Shown: positions 16,176 to 24,238 of the stretch, one piece after another
Position numbering within the stretch: the first letter of the stretch is position 1
Layout of the letters: each line of letters starts with the position of its first letter
NCBI GenBank assembly: GCA_024398535.1
Contig: JAKSIY010000017.1
Location: forward strand, 1 to 32,435
DNA length: 32,435 nucleotides
Source: Bacteroidaceae bacterium
GTDB lineage: Bacteria; Bacteroidota; Bacteroidia; Bacteroidales; Bacteroidaceae
Direction of reading: 5' to 3'
Notes under the pieces: model-generated
Told to the model about the DNA's origin: nothing
Database searches by the model: none
Seen by the model: only the letters and a program-made list of their open reading frames with translations
Position numbers and translations under genes: made by a program

Positions 16176-16183
16176 TATTTTTG
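16176..16183 (+). promoter_or_regulatory. -7 box for yraN-birA
   Basis: TATTTTTG, an exact TAnnTTTG, 19 nt before ATG 16203. No TTG is present at the expected -33 distance. Confidence 0.5.
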
Positions 16184-16202
16184 TCCTAAAATCAATATTA
16201 AG

Positions 16203-16568
16203 ATGGCGCAACATAACATCTTTGGCCAACGAGCAGAAAGAATTGCAGCCCAGTTTCTTGAAAACCAGGGATACACCATCCTGGATAGGAACTGGCGCAG
16301 CGGACACAAGGAACTGGATCTGATAGCATCGGACGGAAGGACACTTGTGGTTGTTGAAGTGAAGGCACGCACCACGTCACGTTGGGGCAATGCTGAAGTG
16401 TGGGTAGACAACATGAAGATCAGGCGCATCGTGAATGCCACAGACGCATATCTGCGTCTGAAATGCATTGACCTGCCTGTCAGATTTGACATAATAACAA
16501 TAATAGGTGAAGAAGGCAAGGAAGCGATAGAGCACATTCCCGACGCATTCTTTGCCCCAATGAACTGA
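16203..16568 (+). CDS. YraN/UPF0102 family nuclease-fold protein
   Basis: 121 aa. The family pattern is clear: GQRAERIAAQFLENQGYTIL, NWRSGHKELDLIA with the Glu-x-Asp acidic pair, and VVVEVKAR. Together these give the restriction-endonuclease-like core (E, D, ExK). The biochemical role is not settled for the family. Cytoplasmic. birA starts 7 nt downstream. Confidence 0.9.
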   Translation: MAQHNIFGQRAERIAAQFLENQGYTILDRNWRSGHKELDLIASDGRTLVVVEVKARTTSRWGNAEVWVDNMKIRRIVNATDAYLRLKCIDLPVRFDIITIIGEEGKEAIEHIPDAFFAPMN

Positions 16569-16575
16569 AAGGAAC

Positions 16576-17328
16576 ATGAACAGGAATGTAACATACCATC
16601 ATCTTGAGGAGACTGACTCAACAAACAACTACGTACGTCAGTTCAACACGCCAGAAGAGGATCAGGCCATTCTGGTCGCAACAGAATTTCAGACCGCAGG
16701 CCGCGGACAGAAGGGTAACAGCTGGGAATCCGAGCCAGGTGCAAACCTTCTCTTCAGCATCCTCATCCATCCGGCATTCATCCCGGCCAGTCATCAGTTC
16801 TGCATCTCAGAGGCCATCTCTCTTGCAGTGGTAAAGGCCGCAGCAGAACTGTCAGCAGAGGAGCATCGCTCTTCATTTGCAATCAAATGGCCAAATGACA
16901 TCTACTGGAACAAGAAGAAAATTGCCGGAATACTCATTGAGAATGAACTGAAGGGTTCCGGAATTGAGCGATGCGTGATTGGAGTGGGACTTGATGTAAA
17001 CCAGAAGGAATTCGTCAGCAATGCACCTAACCCGGCATCGCTATACAACATCAACGGGAAAGAGACAGACAAGGAGGTCCTGCTGGAGCTGCTGATGGAC
17101 AAGTTCATGGATTACTACCGGAAAATCAGGGAATGCGGAGCAGACTGCCTGCATGAAGAGTACATGTCGATGCTCTTCAGGCGTACGGGAATGCACCGAT
17201 ACAAGGATGAGAACGGAGAATTCATGGCCAGAATTAGCCAGGTTGAGCAGAGCGGAAGAATAATTCTGACAACCCAGGAGGGTGAAGACAGACGCTACGA
17301 ATTCAAGGAGGTATCCATCATCCTGTAA
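16576..17328 (+). CDS. birA: Biotin--[acetyl-CoA-carboxylase] ligase
   Basis: 250 aa. The biotin/ATP loop GRGQKGNSW (42-50), KWPNDIYW (104-111) and KIAGILIE (115-122) mark the catalytic core; a C-terminal SH3-like domain covers ~205-250. There is no N-terminal winged-helix, so it is a monofunctional ligase that attaches biotin to carboxylase carrier lysines and does not repress biotin genes. Confidence 0.94.
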   Translation: MNRNVTYHHLEETDSTNNYVRQFNTPEEDQAILVATEFQTAGRGQKGNSWESEPGANLLFSILIHPAFIPASHQFCISEAISLAVVKAAAELSAEEHRSSFAIKWPNDIYWNKKKIAGILIENELKGSGIERCVIGVGLDVNQKEFVSNAPNPASLYNINGKETDKEVLLELLMDKFMDYYRKIRECGADCLHEEYMSMLFRRTGMHRYKDENGEFMARISQVEQSGRIILTTQEGEDRRYEFKEVSIIL

Positions 17329-17340
17329 GCAGAAAAGAAG

Positions 17341-17348
17341 TAAATTTG
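17341..17348 (+). promoter_or_regulatory. -7 box for pyrH
   Basis: TAAATTTG, an exact TAnnTTTG, 27 nt before the pyrH ATG. No matching -33 TTG was seen. Confidence 0.5.
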
Positions 17349-17375
17349 TATTCAGAACAATAACATAATCACATA

Positions 17376-18086
17376 ATGGCAAGATTCAAGAGAATACTGC
17401 TCAAGCTTAGCGGCGAGAGCCTTATGGGAGAACAGAAATACGGCATAGATGAGAAGCGTCTTGCCGAGTACGCCATGCAGATCAAAGAGGTGCATGACAT
17501 GGGTGTACAGATTGGTATCGTAATCGGCGGCGGCAACATTTTCCGTGGTCTCAAGGGCACCGGCAAGGGTTTTGACCGTGTCAAGGGTGACCAGATGGGT
17601 ATGCTTGCTACTACAATCAATGGTCTGGGACTCAGTTCTGCATTGACATCGGCCGGCTGTCCGTCAGTAGTACTCACAGCAATCCGCATGGAGCCAATCG
17701 GTGAGTTCTACAGCAAGTGGAAGGCTATTCAGGCAATGGAAGAGGGAAAGGTTGCCATCCTGGTCGGAGGAACCGGAAGCCCATACTTCACGACTGATAC
17801 CGGCTCAAGCCTTCGTGGCATTGAGATTGAGGCAGACGTCATGCTGAAGGGTACACGCGTTGACGGCGTATATACCGCAGATCCGGAAAAGGATCCTACA
17901 GCAACCAAGTTTGACGAAATCACCTTTGACGAGATCTACAACAAGGGTCTCAAGGTCATGGACCTGACCGCAACAACCATGTGCAAGGAGAACGGTCTCC
18001 CTATCTATGTCTTCAACATGGATGTTGTAGGAAACCTGAAGAAGGTCATGAACGGAGAAAAAATAGGAACCCTGGTACACGACTAA
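17376..18086 (+). CDS. pyrH: UMP kinase
   Basis: 236 aa. Amino-acid-kinase fold with KLSGESLMG (10-18), GGGNIFRG (51-58), DQMGMLAT, GGTGSPYFTTDT and the VDGVYTADP stretch. It phosphorylates UMP to UDP in pyrimidine nucleotide synthesis. In many Bacteroidota frr follows pyrH directly; here pyrH is followed by a terminator and convergent genes, and frr lies 5.5 kb away on the other strand. Confidence 0.96.
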   Translation: MARFKRILLKLSGESLMGEQKYGIDEKRLAEYAMQIKEVHDMGVQIGIVIGGGNIFRGLKGTGKGFDRVKGDQMGMLATTINGLGLSSALTSAGCPSVVLTAIRMEPIGEFYSKWKAIQAMEEGKVAILVGGTGSPYFTTDTGSSLRGIEIEADVMLKGTRVDGVYTADPEKDPTATKFDEITFDEIYNKGLKVMDLTATTMCKENGLPIYVFNMDVVGNLKKVMNGEKIGTLVHD

Positions 18087-18112
18087 GATTCCTATCCTAT
18101 AATTATACTGAG

Positions 18113-18160
18113 ACAGACGGTCAGTTGCCTTTGAATAGAAGGCCGGCCGTCTGTTTTGTT
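18113..18160 (+). terminator. pyrH terminator overlapping the 3' end of the convergent gene
   Basis: ACAGACGGTC 18113-18122 pairs with GGCCGTCTGT 18145-18154 (10 bp, one G-U), followed by TTTGTTT. The right half of the stem lies inside the last codons of the convergent beta-helix gene, whose stop is at 18121-18123. No T-run exists on the minus-strand side. Confidence 0.65.
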
Positions 18161-19776
18161 TCCGTGCAGTTCACGCTACGTGCTGCCGACGAGAATGCAA
18201 AGGTCTCACCGCCTGCAATGGTAGCCGTACCGGTGGTCCGGATTGCATTGTGAGTAGAACTGATGTTCAGTTCTGTTCCCTCCTTCACTGTCAGCGATGC
18301 AGCATCCACACCTCTTGACTTGACCTTGTCAGAGCCGCTTTCAAGGGCATCGCCTTCAGTAATCACCGTTACCGCTGAATTCTGGAGCGTCACAGCTGCA
18401 TCACAGTTGATGCCCTTTCCGCCCTTTCCCCGGCTGACTACTCCAATCTGGGAATCCGTGATGTCAAGGTTGCTGCGGCTACGGATACCTGCTGCCGAAG
18501 AATAGTCCGTCTCTGACTCATCATAGACAGGACTGCCACCGGTCATCAAGGTAATGCGCGAGTTTGCAATCAGCGCCTTGCCATAGGCATTCACTGCCTT
18601 TGAGGCATCGCCCTCTACGGTTGACTGTATGACTCCACCGTCAATTGTCAGCTTGCCGGTTGAACAGATTGCATGTCCCTTTGCACCGGTGGTATTAACC
18701 TTGACAAAGCCGCCCTTTATCTCCATGTATGTAGTATCATTCTGGCTATAGAGCGTAGCCAGACCATTGTCAACTGCAGTCACGTCAAGCTTGCCACCAC
18801 AGATGGACATATAGCCCTGCTTTACGTCAATTCCGTCATCACCTGCCTTTATTGTGACATTTCCGCCATACATGACAAAACGGTCCTTTGGACTTATGCC
18901 ATCCTTGGCAGCATCAATTGAAATATCCCCGCAATTGCTTCTGAAACGGATGTAGTCATCAGAACTGATTCCGTGGGCAGACAGGCTCCTTACACTCAAC
19001 GAACCGCTACCGCTGAACAGAAGCTGTCCTTCACTGAAGATTGTTCCCTTCATATCCTCACCTGGAACCATTGAATACTCCTTGCCATCGGCAAGCTGAT
19101 TTCTGGTACCTGACGCCAGCATCACGTAAGCAGCCTTGCCAGACTGGATATTGATTGCAGCACCGGTAGGATTTGTTATTGAGACCCCGTTCAGTTTCAG
19201 ACGGAATTTCTTGTCACTGGTAATCTTGAATGAGCCATTTGAAGTTGCCCCCCTGAGCTCATAGCATACCTTACCCACAGCCGAAGCCACCTGGACATGA
19301 GCCCCGTCACATGTTATCTTTATACCGGAAACAACACCTGTGTATGTCGCACTGTTTCCGTTATAGGTAATGATGACGGTCTTTGTCGTCTCATAATTCT
19401 CAAGAAAATCATTGTAGTCAGCGGCAAGTTCGTCTGTCGGCACCTTCTCTTCAAGATTCCTGACCGCAGACATATCTGACGGATCAAAGCCTACTGAAAA
19501 ATCGTTGGCAGAAGGGAAAGCCATGGCATTGCTCTCATCCTGAAACGTCAGGCTTTCAAGGGCAGACACGGAATAGTCTGCAGTGCCAAGCTCCTGGATT
19601 TCAAAACTGGCGACAGATGCATCCTTATTGAAGATTATCTCTGACACATCATTGGTTGACACCATTCGTGTCAAACCGTTTGTCTGGTTGAAGACAAGCG
19701 GTCTGTCAGTCTGTGCAACGGACACCGATGCTGTCAGGAATGTCCCCAGAAGAACATAGCTACGTATCAGCTTCAT
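18121..19776 (-). CDS. Secreted Cthe_2159-like beta-helix (carbohydrate-binding) protein
   Basis: 551 aa with a signal peptide (MKLIRSYVLLGTFLTASVSVAQ). Residues ~25-85 hold a short beta module (LVFNQTNGLTRMVSTNDVSE, ending ALESLTF). Residues ~200-545 form a long series of right-handed beta-helix-like rungs with recurring DGI/HGI/KGI turns, e.g. AKDGISPKDRFVMYGGNV, DDGIDVKQGYMSICGGKL, AVDNGLATLYS and GGKGINCDAAVTLQNSAV. This matches the Cthe_2159 carbohydrate-binding family (DUF4353), known to bind acidic plant polysaccharide and calcium. No T9SS sorting domain is seen at its C-terminus. It is the last gene of the cassette; its ATG overlaps the preceding TGA by 4 nt. Confidence 0.8.
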   Translation of the reverse strand: MKLIRSYVLLGTFLTASVSVAQTDRPLVFNQTNGLTRMVSTNDVSEIIFNKDASVASFEIQELGTADYSVSALESLTFQDESNAMAFPSANDFSVGFDPSDMSAVRNLEEKVPTDELAADYNDFLENYETTKTVIITYNGNSATYTGVVSGIKITCDGAHVQVASAVGKVCYELRGATSNGSFKITSDKKFRLKLNGVSITNPTGAAINIQSGKAAYVMLASGTRNQLADGKEYSMVPGEDMKGTIFSEGQLLFSGSGSLSVRSLSAHGISSDDYIRFRSNCGDISIDAAKDGISPKDRFVMYGGNVTIKAGDDGIDVKQGYMSICGGKLDVTAVDNGLATLYSQNDTTYMEIKGGFVKVNTTGAKGHAICSTGKLTIDGGVIQSTVEGDASKAVNAYGKALIANSRITLMTGGSPVYDESETDYSSAAGIRSRSNLDITDSQIGVVSRGKGGKGINCDAAVTLQNSAVTVITEGDALESGSDKVKSRGVDAASLTVKEGTELNISSTHNAIRTTGTATIAGGETFAFSSAARSVNCTETKQTAGLLFKGN

Positions 19777-20231
19777 CTTACAATCTTTATTGTTTTACCA
19801 TCAAGTTTCAGCAGGTACAGACCCTTCTGAAGGCCATTCAGGTCAACGGTCTCAACCTGTGAAGATATCACCTTCTGCATTACCAGGGAGCCGCTCAGAT
19901 TGTAAACCATCAGTTTTGATCCCTGGGAATTTGCAATCACTGCGATACCACGCCCTGCAGAGTAGGCCAGTTTTCCATCCATAGCCTCAACCACGCCGAC
20001 GCCCGTTGTGCCTGAGAATACCAGACGGCTGACCTCAGAAAGTGGGTACGAATCATTGGTTCCGTCATTGAAGACAGCAACCAGATTGCCTTCAGAGAAG
20101 CTAACCTTTTTCAGATTATCCAGATTCAGTTCAACCGGATTTCCTTCTGTCCTGTTAATTACCAGACTCTGTGCCTTGACTCCAATGGAACCCATGGCCA
20201 GAACCACAAAAAGAAGTAGAAGTTTCCTCAT
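19773..20231 (-). CDS. Small secreted protein with T9SS-like C-terminal sorting domain
   Basis: 152 aa. Signal peptide MRKLLLLFVVLAMGSIGVKAQ; then a short beta module (~22-75: LVINRTEGNPVELNLDNLKK, VSFSEGNL, SYPLSEVSRLVFS); then ~90-152, a beta-sandwich tail that resembles a type A Por sorting domain (KLMVYNLSGSLVMQK, LNGLQKGLYLLKLDGK, ending TIKIVR). It should cross the outer membrane through T9SS and become surface-attached. There is little room for an enzyme domain, so it may be a structural or adaptor protein. Its N-terminal module resembles that of the next gene, overlapping by 4 nt. Confidence 0.8.
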   Translation of the reverse strand: MRKLLLLFVVLAMGSIGVKAQSLVINRTEGNPVELNLDNLKKVSFSEGNLVAVFNDGTNDSYPLSEVSRLVFSGTTGVGVVEAMDGKLAYSAGRGIAVIANSQGSKLMVYNLSGSLVMQKVISSQVETVDLNGLQKGLYLLKLDGKTIKIVR

Positions 20232-20261
20232 CTATTATTGTTTTCGTTTATACTCCGTTAT

Positions 20262-21095
20262 TCAGAACTTGAAAGTATAGCCAAGCCCTATCACACTGCC
20301 CGATGCCTCATCGGCATCCGACATTGACTGGTACATGTAATATATCTCAAATTCATGTTTTTTCCTGAACGTATAGTCCATTCCCGCCTGATAGCGGTTC
20401 TTGGATATTCCAAAGCTATCCTGAAAGGTCTCAAAGGCCTCATACGACACAAAAGGCTCCAGTTTGCTGTGCGGAATGTTGTAACTTGCCGCAATTCTGG
20501 TGCGCATCAGCCCTACGCTGGTATCCGTACCCTTCCACTCCGTCTCCTCAGACTTGGCAAAAGTGTCATCAAGAGCCTTTGAATACCGGTATTTTGTCTC
20601 TGTCACGGCCACACTGTCCGTCAGGGTCAACTGATATCTCTGCCTTAGAGTGAACTTGAACCTTCCAACCTCAAGACCAGCCTGAACAGAAGCCTGGAAT
20701 CTGTGCTTTGCCTGCTGATACGCGTCATTCAGGTTGTACTCCTGATGCAGCTGCTGGATATCCTTTGGATCAAAGCCCTTCCATACAATCTCTGAAGGCT
20801 TGTAAACATTCATATATCTGTAGCCAAGCTGCCCTTTCACGCTGAAAGTCTTTGCCTGATTCCTGTACAGACGGGCAGAGAGCGATGCTCCGACCGCCCA
20901 GCGGTCAGTCTCCTTCAGATTATCCTGCAACCGGTACTCTGCCTCCATCTGGGCAGACAATCCCTTGGCCAGCCCATAGTCTGCACCGACCGATGTCCAC
21001 AGCCCCAAATCATCTGACGCAAAGGCAGTACCCGCCGCCGGTATAATCACAAGCAGTGCCACAACTGTCCTACGCAGATTCCTGAAGAGTACCAT
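20262..21095 (-). CDS. DUF2490 outer-membrane beta-barrel protein
   Basis: 277 aa with a signal peptide ending near AFA-SDD. The mature part is alternating amphipathic strands rich in Tyr/Arg/Lys (SAQMEAEYRLQDN, FKFTLRQRYQLTLT, HEFEIYYMYQSM) and ends with GLGYTFKF; a terminal Phe is typical of outer-membrane barrels. The pattern matches DUF2490. The role is unknown; in this cassette it is a plausible outer-membrane component. It starts 15 nt after DUF4956. Confidence 0.8.
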   Translation of the reverse strand: MVLFRNLRRTVVALLVIIPAAGTAFASDDLGLWTSVGADYGLAKGLSAQMEAEYRLQDNLKETDRWAVGASLSARLYRNQAKTFSVKGQLGYRYMNVYKPSEIVWKGFDPKDIQQLHQEYNLNDAYQQAKHRFQASVQAGLEVGRFKFTLRQRYQLTLTDSVAVTETKYRYSKALDDTFAKSEETEWKGTDTSVGLMRTRIAASYNIPHSKLEPFVSYEAFETFQDSFGISKNRYQAGMDYTFRKKHEFEIYYMYQSMSDADEASGSVIGLGYTFKF

Positions 21096-21110
21096 ATTAG
21101 CGTTCTGTCA

Positions 21111-21860
21111 TTAAAATTTCTTACCGCTCTTGTTCACGTTGTCAATGGTGCCGAACTCATTCTGTATCGGCTTGAAATAGATCTTCAGGAGCACCGAATC
21201 TTTCAGGAAATCCATGTTGCCTATTTCTATGCGGATAATATCAAGGCCCGTCCTTTTTGCAAGATCAGCCTTCAGCTCGTCATACTTCTCCGGAACAGCC
21301 AGTTTCGGATTGTCATAGGTAATCAGTTTGGTAGCCACATGCTCCATCCAGACCGTGTTCTCACAGATCACCAGGGCTGCAATGAAAATCACATTCACGG
21401 CAAGCAGTTCAAAGTAGCTGACGCTGGTTGCCAAGCCGTTTATTGCAGCAACTGCAATTATGACAAACAGATATGTCATTTCACGGATAGGAACCTGCTC
21501 TGTCCTGTACTTGATGATTCCAAAGATGGCAAAAAGGCCAAGGGCAAATCCAATCTTCAGCTTGACACCGCCCATCAGATAGATCAGCAGGAAAATGCTG
21601 ACACCGATAAGAGTGAAGGTAAAGTAATAATCCCTGCGTTTTACTTTGGGATAGTAGCAGGCATGGACAATTATGGCAACTGTCACCACATTGATTGCAA
21701 GACGGATTATCATTTCCAGGAAGCTTCCCCATTCCGGCCAGAATGGAGTTGACGCAACATTTGAAATGGCATCTTCAACCTCAAGCATCTCATCGCTGTC
21801 TGCCATGGCTGCCAGGTACTGGTTTACGCCTCCAGCCAGCATCGTAATCAGATTAGTCAT
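21111..21860 (-). CDS. DUF4956 membrane protein
   Basis: 249 aa. About four membrane segments lie between residues 48 and 170. The hallmark GFALGLFAIFGIIKYRTEQVPIREMTYLF appears around 103-131 (key residues G, F, R, T, E, P, R, E, M). A soluble cytoplasmic C-terminal domain (~180-249) is alpha/beta. DUF4956 proteins often neighbour VTC-domain and CotH genes. Its ATG overlaps the VTC gene's TAA (TAATG), so the two are translationally coupled. Confidence 0.85.
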   Translation of the reverse strand: MTNLITMLAGGVNQYLAAMADSDEMLEVEDAISNVASTPFWPEWGSFLEMIIRLAINVVTVAIIVHACYYPKVKRRDYYFTFTLIGVSIFLLIYLMGGVKLKIGFALGLFAIFGIIKYRTEQVPIREMTYLFVIIAVAAINGLATSVSYFELLAVNVIFIAALVICENTVWMEHVATKLITYDNPKLAVPEKYDELKADLAKRTGLDIIRIEIGNMDFLKDSVLLKIYFKPIQNEFGTIDNVNKSGKKF

Positions 21861-22624
21861 TATTTTCTCATTAACTTATTAACCTTTCTTATTCTCAGGT
21901 TGAAACGGTTTCGTTTCAGTTCCGGGTTCGTAAGCGCAGAACCGATGCAGTACTTGCTGAATCCACTTGGAAACACTCTCAGTTCCCTGAGCATGTCCAC
22001 GATAGGAGAGTAGGTATTACCGTCACGTTTCACCTCAATGACCACCAGACCATCCATCTGGCGTTCATCATCAGTCTCAAGATTATGGAACCCCAGACCT
22101 GTATCTATCGTCAGACGCTCAGTCCTGGCATTATTTACCAGAGTGATGCGTTCAAAACGATTCTCAACGCATTTCTTCATCTCTTCAAGAGACACAGGCA
22201 GCATGGCAGTTCCTGCCAGGAACCGGCTGCACTCCTCAGAGAACATATCGTCATGTGAAGGGATATGAATGCGTTTCTTTGTGGTACGTCCATGATTGTT
22301 CTTCAGCTTGATCTCAAAGAACGTATCATCAGTATCCAGATAGGTTCTGACCCTGACCTTCTGTCTGGTCAGATGCCCAGTATGATGAAGATTGTACATC
22401 ACATGCTGGTCATTGTCCAGGTAGGTGGTATGATAGGCAGCATAGCGCTTTCCACCGATCTCCTGAACCATATAGTCAGAATGGACCATCTGGAGCAGAG
22501 AGAGCAGCTGGTCTTCTGTTGCCAGATACTTTCTGTCCGTACGGTTCATCAGACGTATTGCAGACATTTCATCAAGGGAAATTGTCTGCATGCCGTCAAG
22601 CAGTTCAGAGAAATCAGTACGCAT
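21860..22624 (-). CDS. VTC-domain (polyphosphate polymerase-like) protein
   Basis: 254 aa from ATG 22624, chosen because a good promoter lies just upstream and residues further upstream are not family-like. A tunnel-type VTC domain is shown by RTDRKY (28-33), TYLD (67-70), RVRTYLDT (91-98), FFEIKLKNNHGRTTKKR (102-118, with the basic cluster), LTIDTGL, VVIEVK (E197, K199) and SKYCIGSA (223-230). These are the positions that bind triphosphate and metal in VTC4-type polyphosphate polymerases. There is no SPX domain. Actual polyphosphate synthesis in bacterial homologues is unproven. First gene of the five-gene cassette. Confidence 0.88.
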   Translation of the reverse strand: MRTDFSELLDGMQTISLDEMSAIRLMNRTDRKYLATEDQLLSLLQMVHSDYMVQEIGGKRYAAYHTTYLDNDQHVMYNLHHTGHLTRQKVRVRTYLDTDDTFFEIKLKNNHGRTTKKRIHIPSHDDMFSEECSRFLAGTAMLPVSLEEMKKCVENRFERITLVNNARTERLTIDTGLGFHNLETDDERQMDGLVVIEVKRDGNTYSPIVDMLRELRVFPSGFSKYCIGSALTNPELKRNRFNLRIRKVNKLMRK

Positions 22625-22647
22625 TATTGCCTGGGAAATAATCCGTA

Positions 22648-22678
22648 CAAATATAAGATAAAGAATATTAAATTCAAA
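22648..22678 (-). promoter_or_regulatory. Promoter of the VTC/DUF4956 cassette
   Basis: On the minus strand TTTG (22678-22675), exactly 19 nt, then TATATTTG (22655-22648). The VTC ATG follows 23 nt later. This is one of the best promoter matches in the window and separates the cassette from rsgA. Confidence 0.8.
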
Positions 22679-22691
22679 GAGGTGGACACAG

Positions 22692-23630
22692 TTATTCCTG
22701 AGGCTTACGATATTTATCCTCATCTTCATCCTGCAGCATGCTAAGATAGCTGGTGAACCTGGAAAGGCTGATTTCACCGGTGGAAACGGCGTTTTTTACA
22801 GCACAGCCTGGTTCGTTAGTGTGGGTACAGTTACCGAATCTGCAGTCCCTTGACATACTGAAAATCTCGGGAAAATAGTGGCCAATCTCTTCTGGCTCCA
22901 TGTCAAAGTTACCAAATCCCTTGACACCAGGAGTGTCAATTATCCAACCGCCACCGGGAAGTTCAAACATTTCTGAGAACGTTGTGGTATGCATACCCGT
23001 ATCATGCTTGTCAGATATCAGACCGGTCTTGAGCCTAAGATCAGGCAGGATCCTATTCACAAGAGTACTCTTCCCTACTCCCGAATTTCCGGACAGAAGA
23101 GTAACCTTGCCTGAAAGGACAGAGACTATTTCATCAACTCCTGTCCCATGTTTTGCATCACATGTCAGACAGCTATAGCCAATTCCTGAATACAGGTCCA
23201 TCAACTCCTTCAGGCGGACAGTATCCTCTTCTGTCAGCAGATCCACCTTATTGAATACAAGAATGGCAGGCACCCTGTAAGCCTGGGCAGTAGCCAGAAA
23301 GCGGTCAACGAATACGGTACTTGTCTCAGGATGCTGGATAGTTACAATCAACACACACTGGTCAAGATTACAGGCCAGAATATGAGACTGCTTGGAAAGA
23401 TTAGAGGACCTGCGCACAATATAGTTGCGCCGGTCCTCAATTGATTTTATGAATGATGGCTCACCCTGGACCGGCTCAGTAATCTCCACATAGTCACCCA
23501 CAGCAACCGGGTTGGTGCTCCTGATGCCCTTTATGCGGAAATTTCCCTTTACGATACACTCCACGTCAGAACCGGAATCGGTCCTGACCATGCAGCTGCT
23601 GCCTGTAGTCCTGGTAATGAGTCCCCTCAT
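22692..23630 (-). CDS. rsgA: Ribosome small subunit-dependent GTPase RsgA
   Basis: 312 aa. N-terminal OB-fold (~1-65); circularly permuted GTPase with G4 NKVD (127-130) before G1 GNSGVGKS (181-188) and G3 DTPG; C-terminal zinc knuckle from CRFGNCTH and the later Cys in EPGC. It acts in late 30S maturation. Its ATG overlaps the frr TGA by one base. Confidence 0.95.
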   Translation of the reverse strand: MRGLITRTTGSSCMVRTDSGSDVECIVKGNFRIKGIRSTNPVAVGDYVEITEPVQGEPSFIKSIEDRRNYIVRRSSNLSKQSHILACNLDQCVLIVTIQHPETSTVFVDRFLATAQAYRVPAILVFNKVDLLTEEDTVRLKELMDLYSGIGYSCLTCDAKHGTGVDEIVSVLSGKVTLLSGNSGVGKSTLVNRILPDLRLKTGLISDKHDTGMHTTTFSEMFELPGGGWIIDTPGVKGFGNFDMEPEEIGHYFPEIFSMSRDCRFGNCTHTNEPGCAVKNAVSTGEISLSRFTSYLSMLQDEDEDKYRKPQE

Positions 23631-24190
23631 CAGATTGTCATGATCTCCTGCTCCTTGTCTGCAAAGAGTGCATCAGCCTTCTTGATATACTTATCATGAA
23701 TCTTCTGCAGCTTATCCTCACCGTCCTTCTCGGCATCCTCAGGAACACCATCCTTGATAGACTTCTTGAGCTGGTCAAGAGCATCGCGGCGGGCGTTGCG
23801 GATAGAAATCTTGGCTGTCTCACACACATGGCTGCTCTGCTTTACCAGATCCTTACGGCGCTCTCCGGTAAGTGGCGGAATAGCCAGACGGATAACCTCA
23901 CCGTTGTTGGTAGGCAGCAGGCCAAGGGCAGAATCAATGATAGCCTTCTCAATAGGGCGGATCATGTTCTTGTCCCAAGGACGGATAGCAATTGTGCGTG
24001 CATCCGGGGTTGACAGGGCAGACACATTTGAAAGAGGAACCATTGAACCGTATGAATCAACCCTGATCGGATCAAGGATCCTGATATTAGCCTTTCCGGC
24101 TCTGATATGTGCAAATTCGTCCTCAAGATGCATGATGGCCATTTCCATCATCTCTTCAGCTTCACTTAGGCAACTTTTAATGTCAAGCAT
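23630..24190 (-). CDS. frr: Ribosome recycling factor
   Basis: 186 aa, standard length. Family motifs are present: HIRAGKANIRILDPIRVD, ARTIAIRPWDKNMI, IEKAI, IRLAIPPLTGERRKDLVKQ and the helical C-terminus (RNARRDALDQLKK). It splits post-termination ribosomes with EF-G. Coupled to rsgA by a one-base overlap. Confidence 0.97.
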   Translation of the reverse strand: MLDIKSCLSEAEEMMEMAIMHLEDEFAHIRAGKANIRILDPIRVDSYGSMVPLSNVSALSTPDARTIAIRPWDKNMIRPIEKAIIDSALGLLPTNNGEVIRLAIPPLTGERRKDLVKQSSHVCETAKISIRNARRDALDQLKKSIKDGVPEDAEKDGEDKLQKIHDKYIKKADALFADKEQEIMTI

Positions 24191-24221
24191 ATGCAGTTTG
24201 TTTAGTTATTATCAATCACCA

Positions 24222-24229
24222 CAAAGGTA
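24222..24229 (-). promoter_or_regulatory. -7 box for frr-rsgA
   Basis: Minus strand TACCTTTG (24229-24222), an exact TAnnTTTG, 31 nt before the frr ATG; no clear -33 TTG. Confidence 0.5.
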
Positions 24230-24238
24230 GTATTTTTT

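Noticed and set aside
16115-16624. Long minus-strand extension of the RHH-like gene
   Set aside because: It lies opposite the well-supported YraN-family gene and has no family-like sequence; only the part from ATG 16114 is kept.
22625-22777. Longer start for the VTC protein
   Set aside because: The extra 51 residues overlap the promoter and the end of rsgA and are not family-like.
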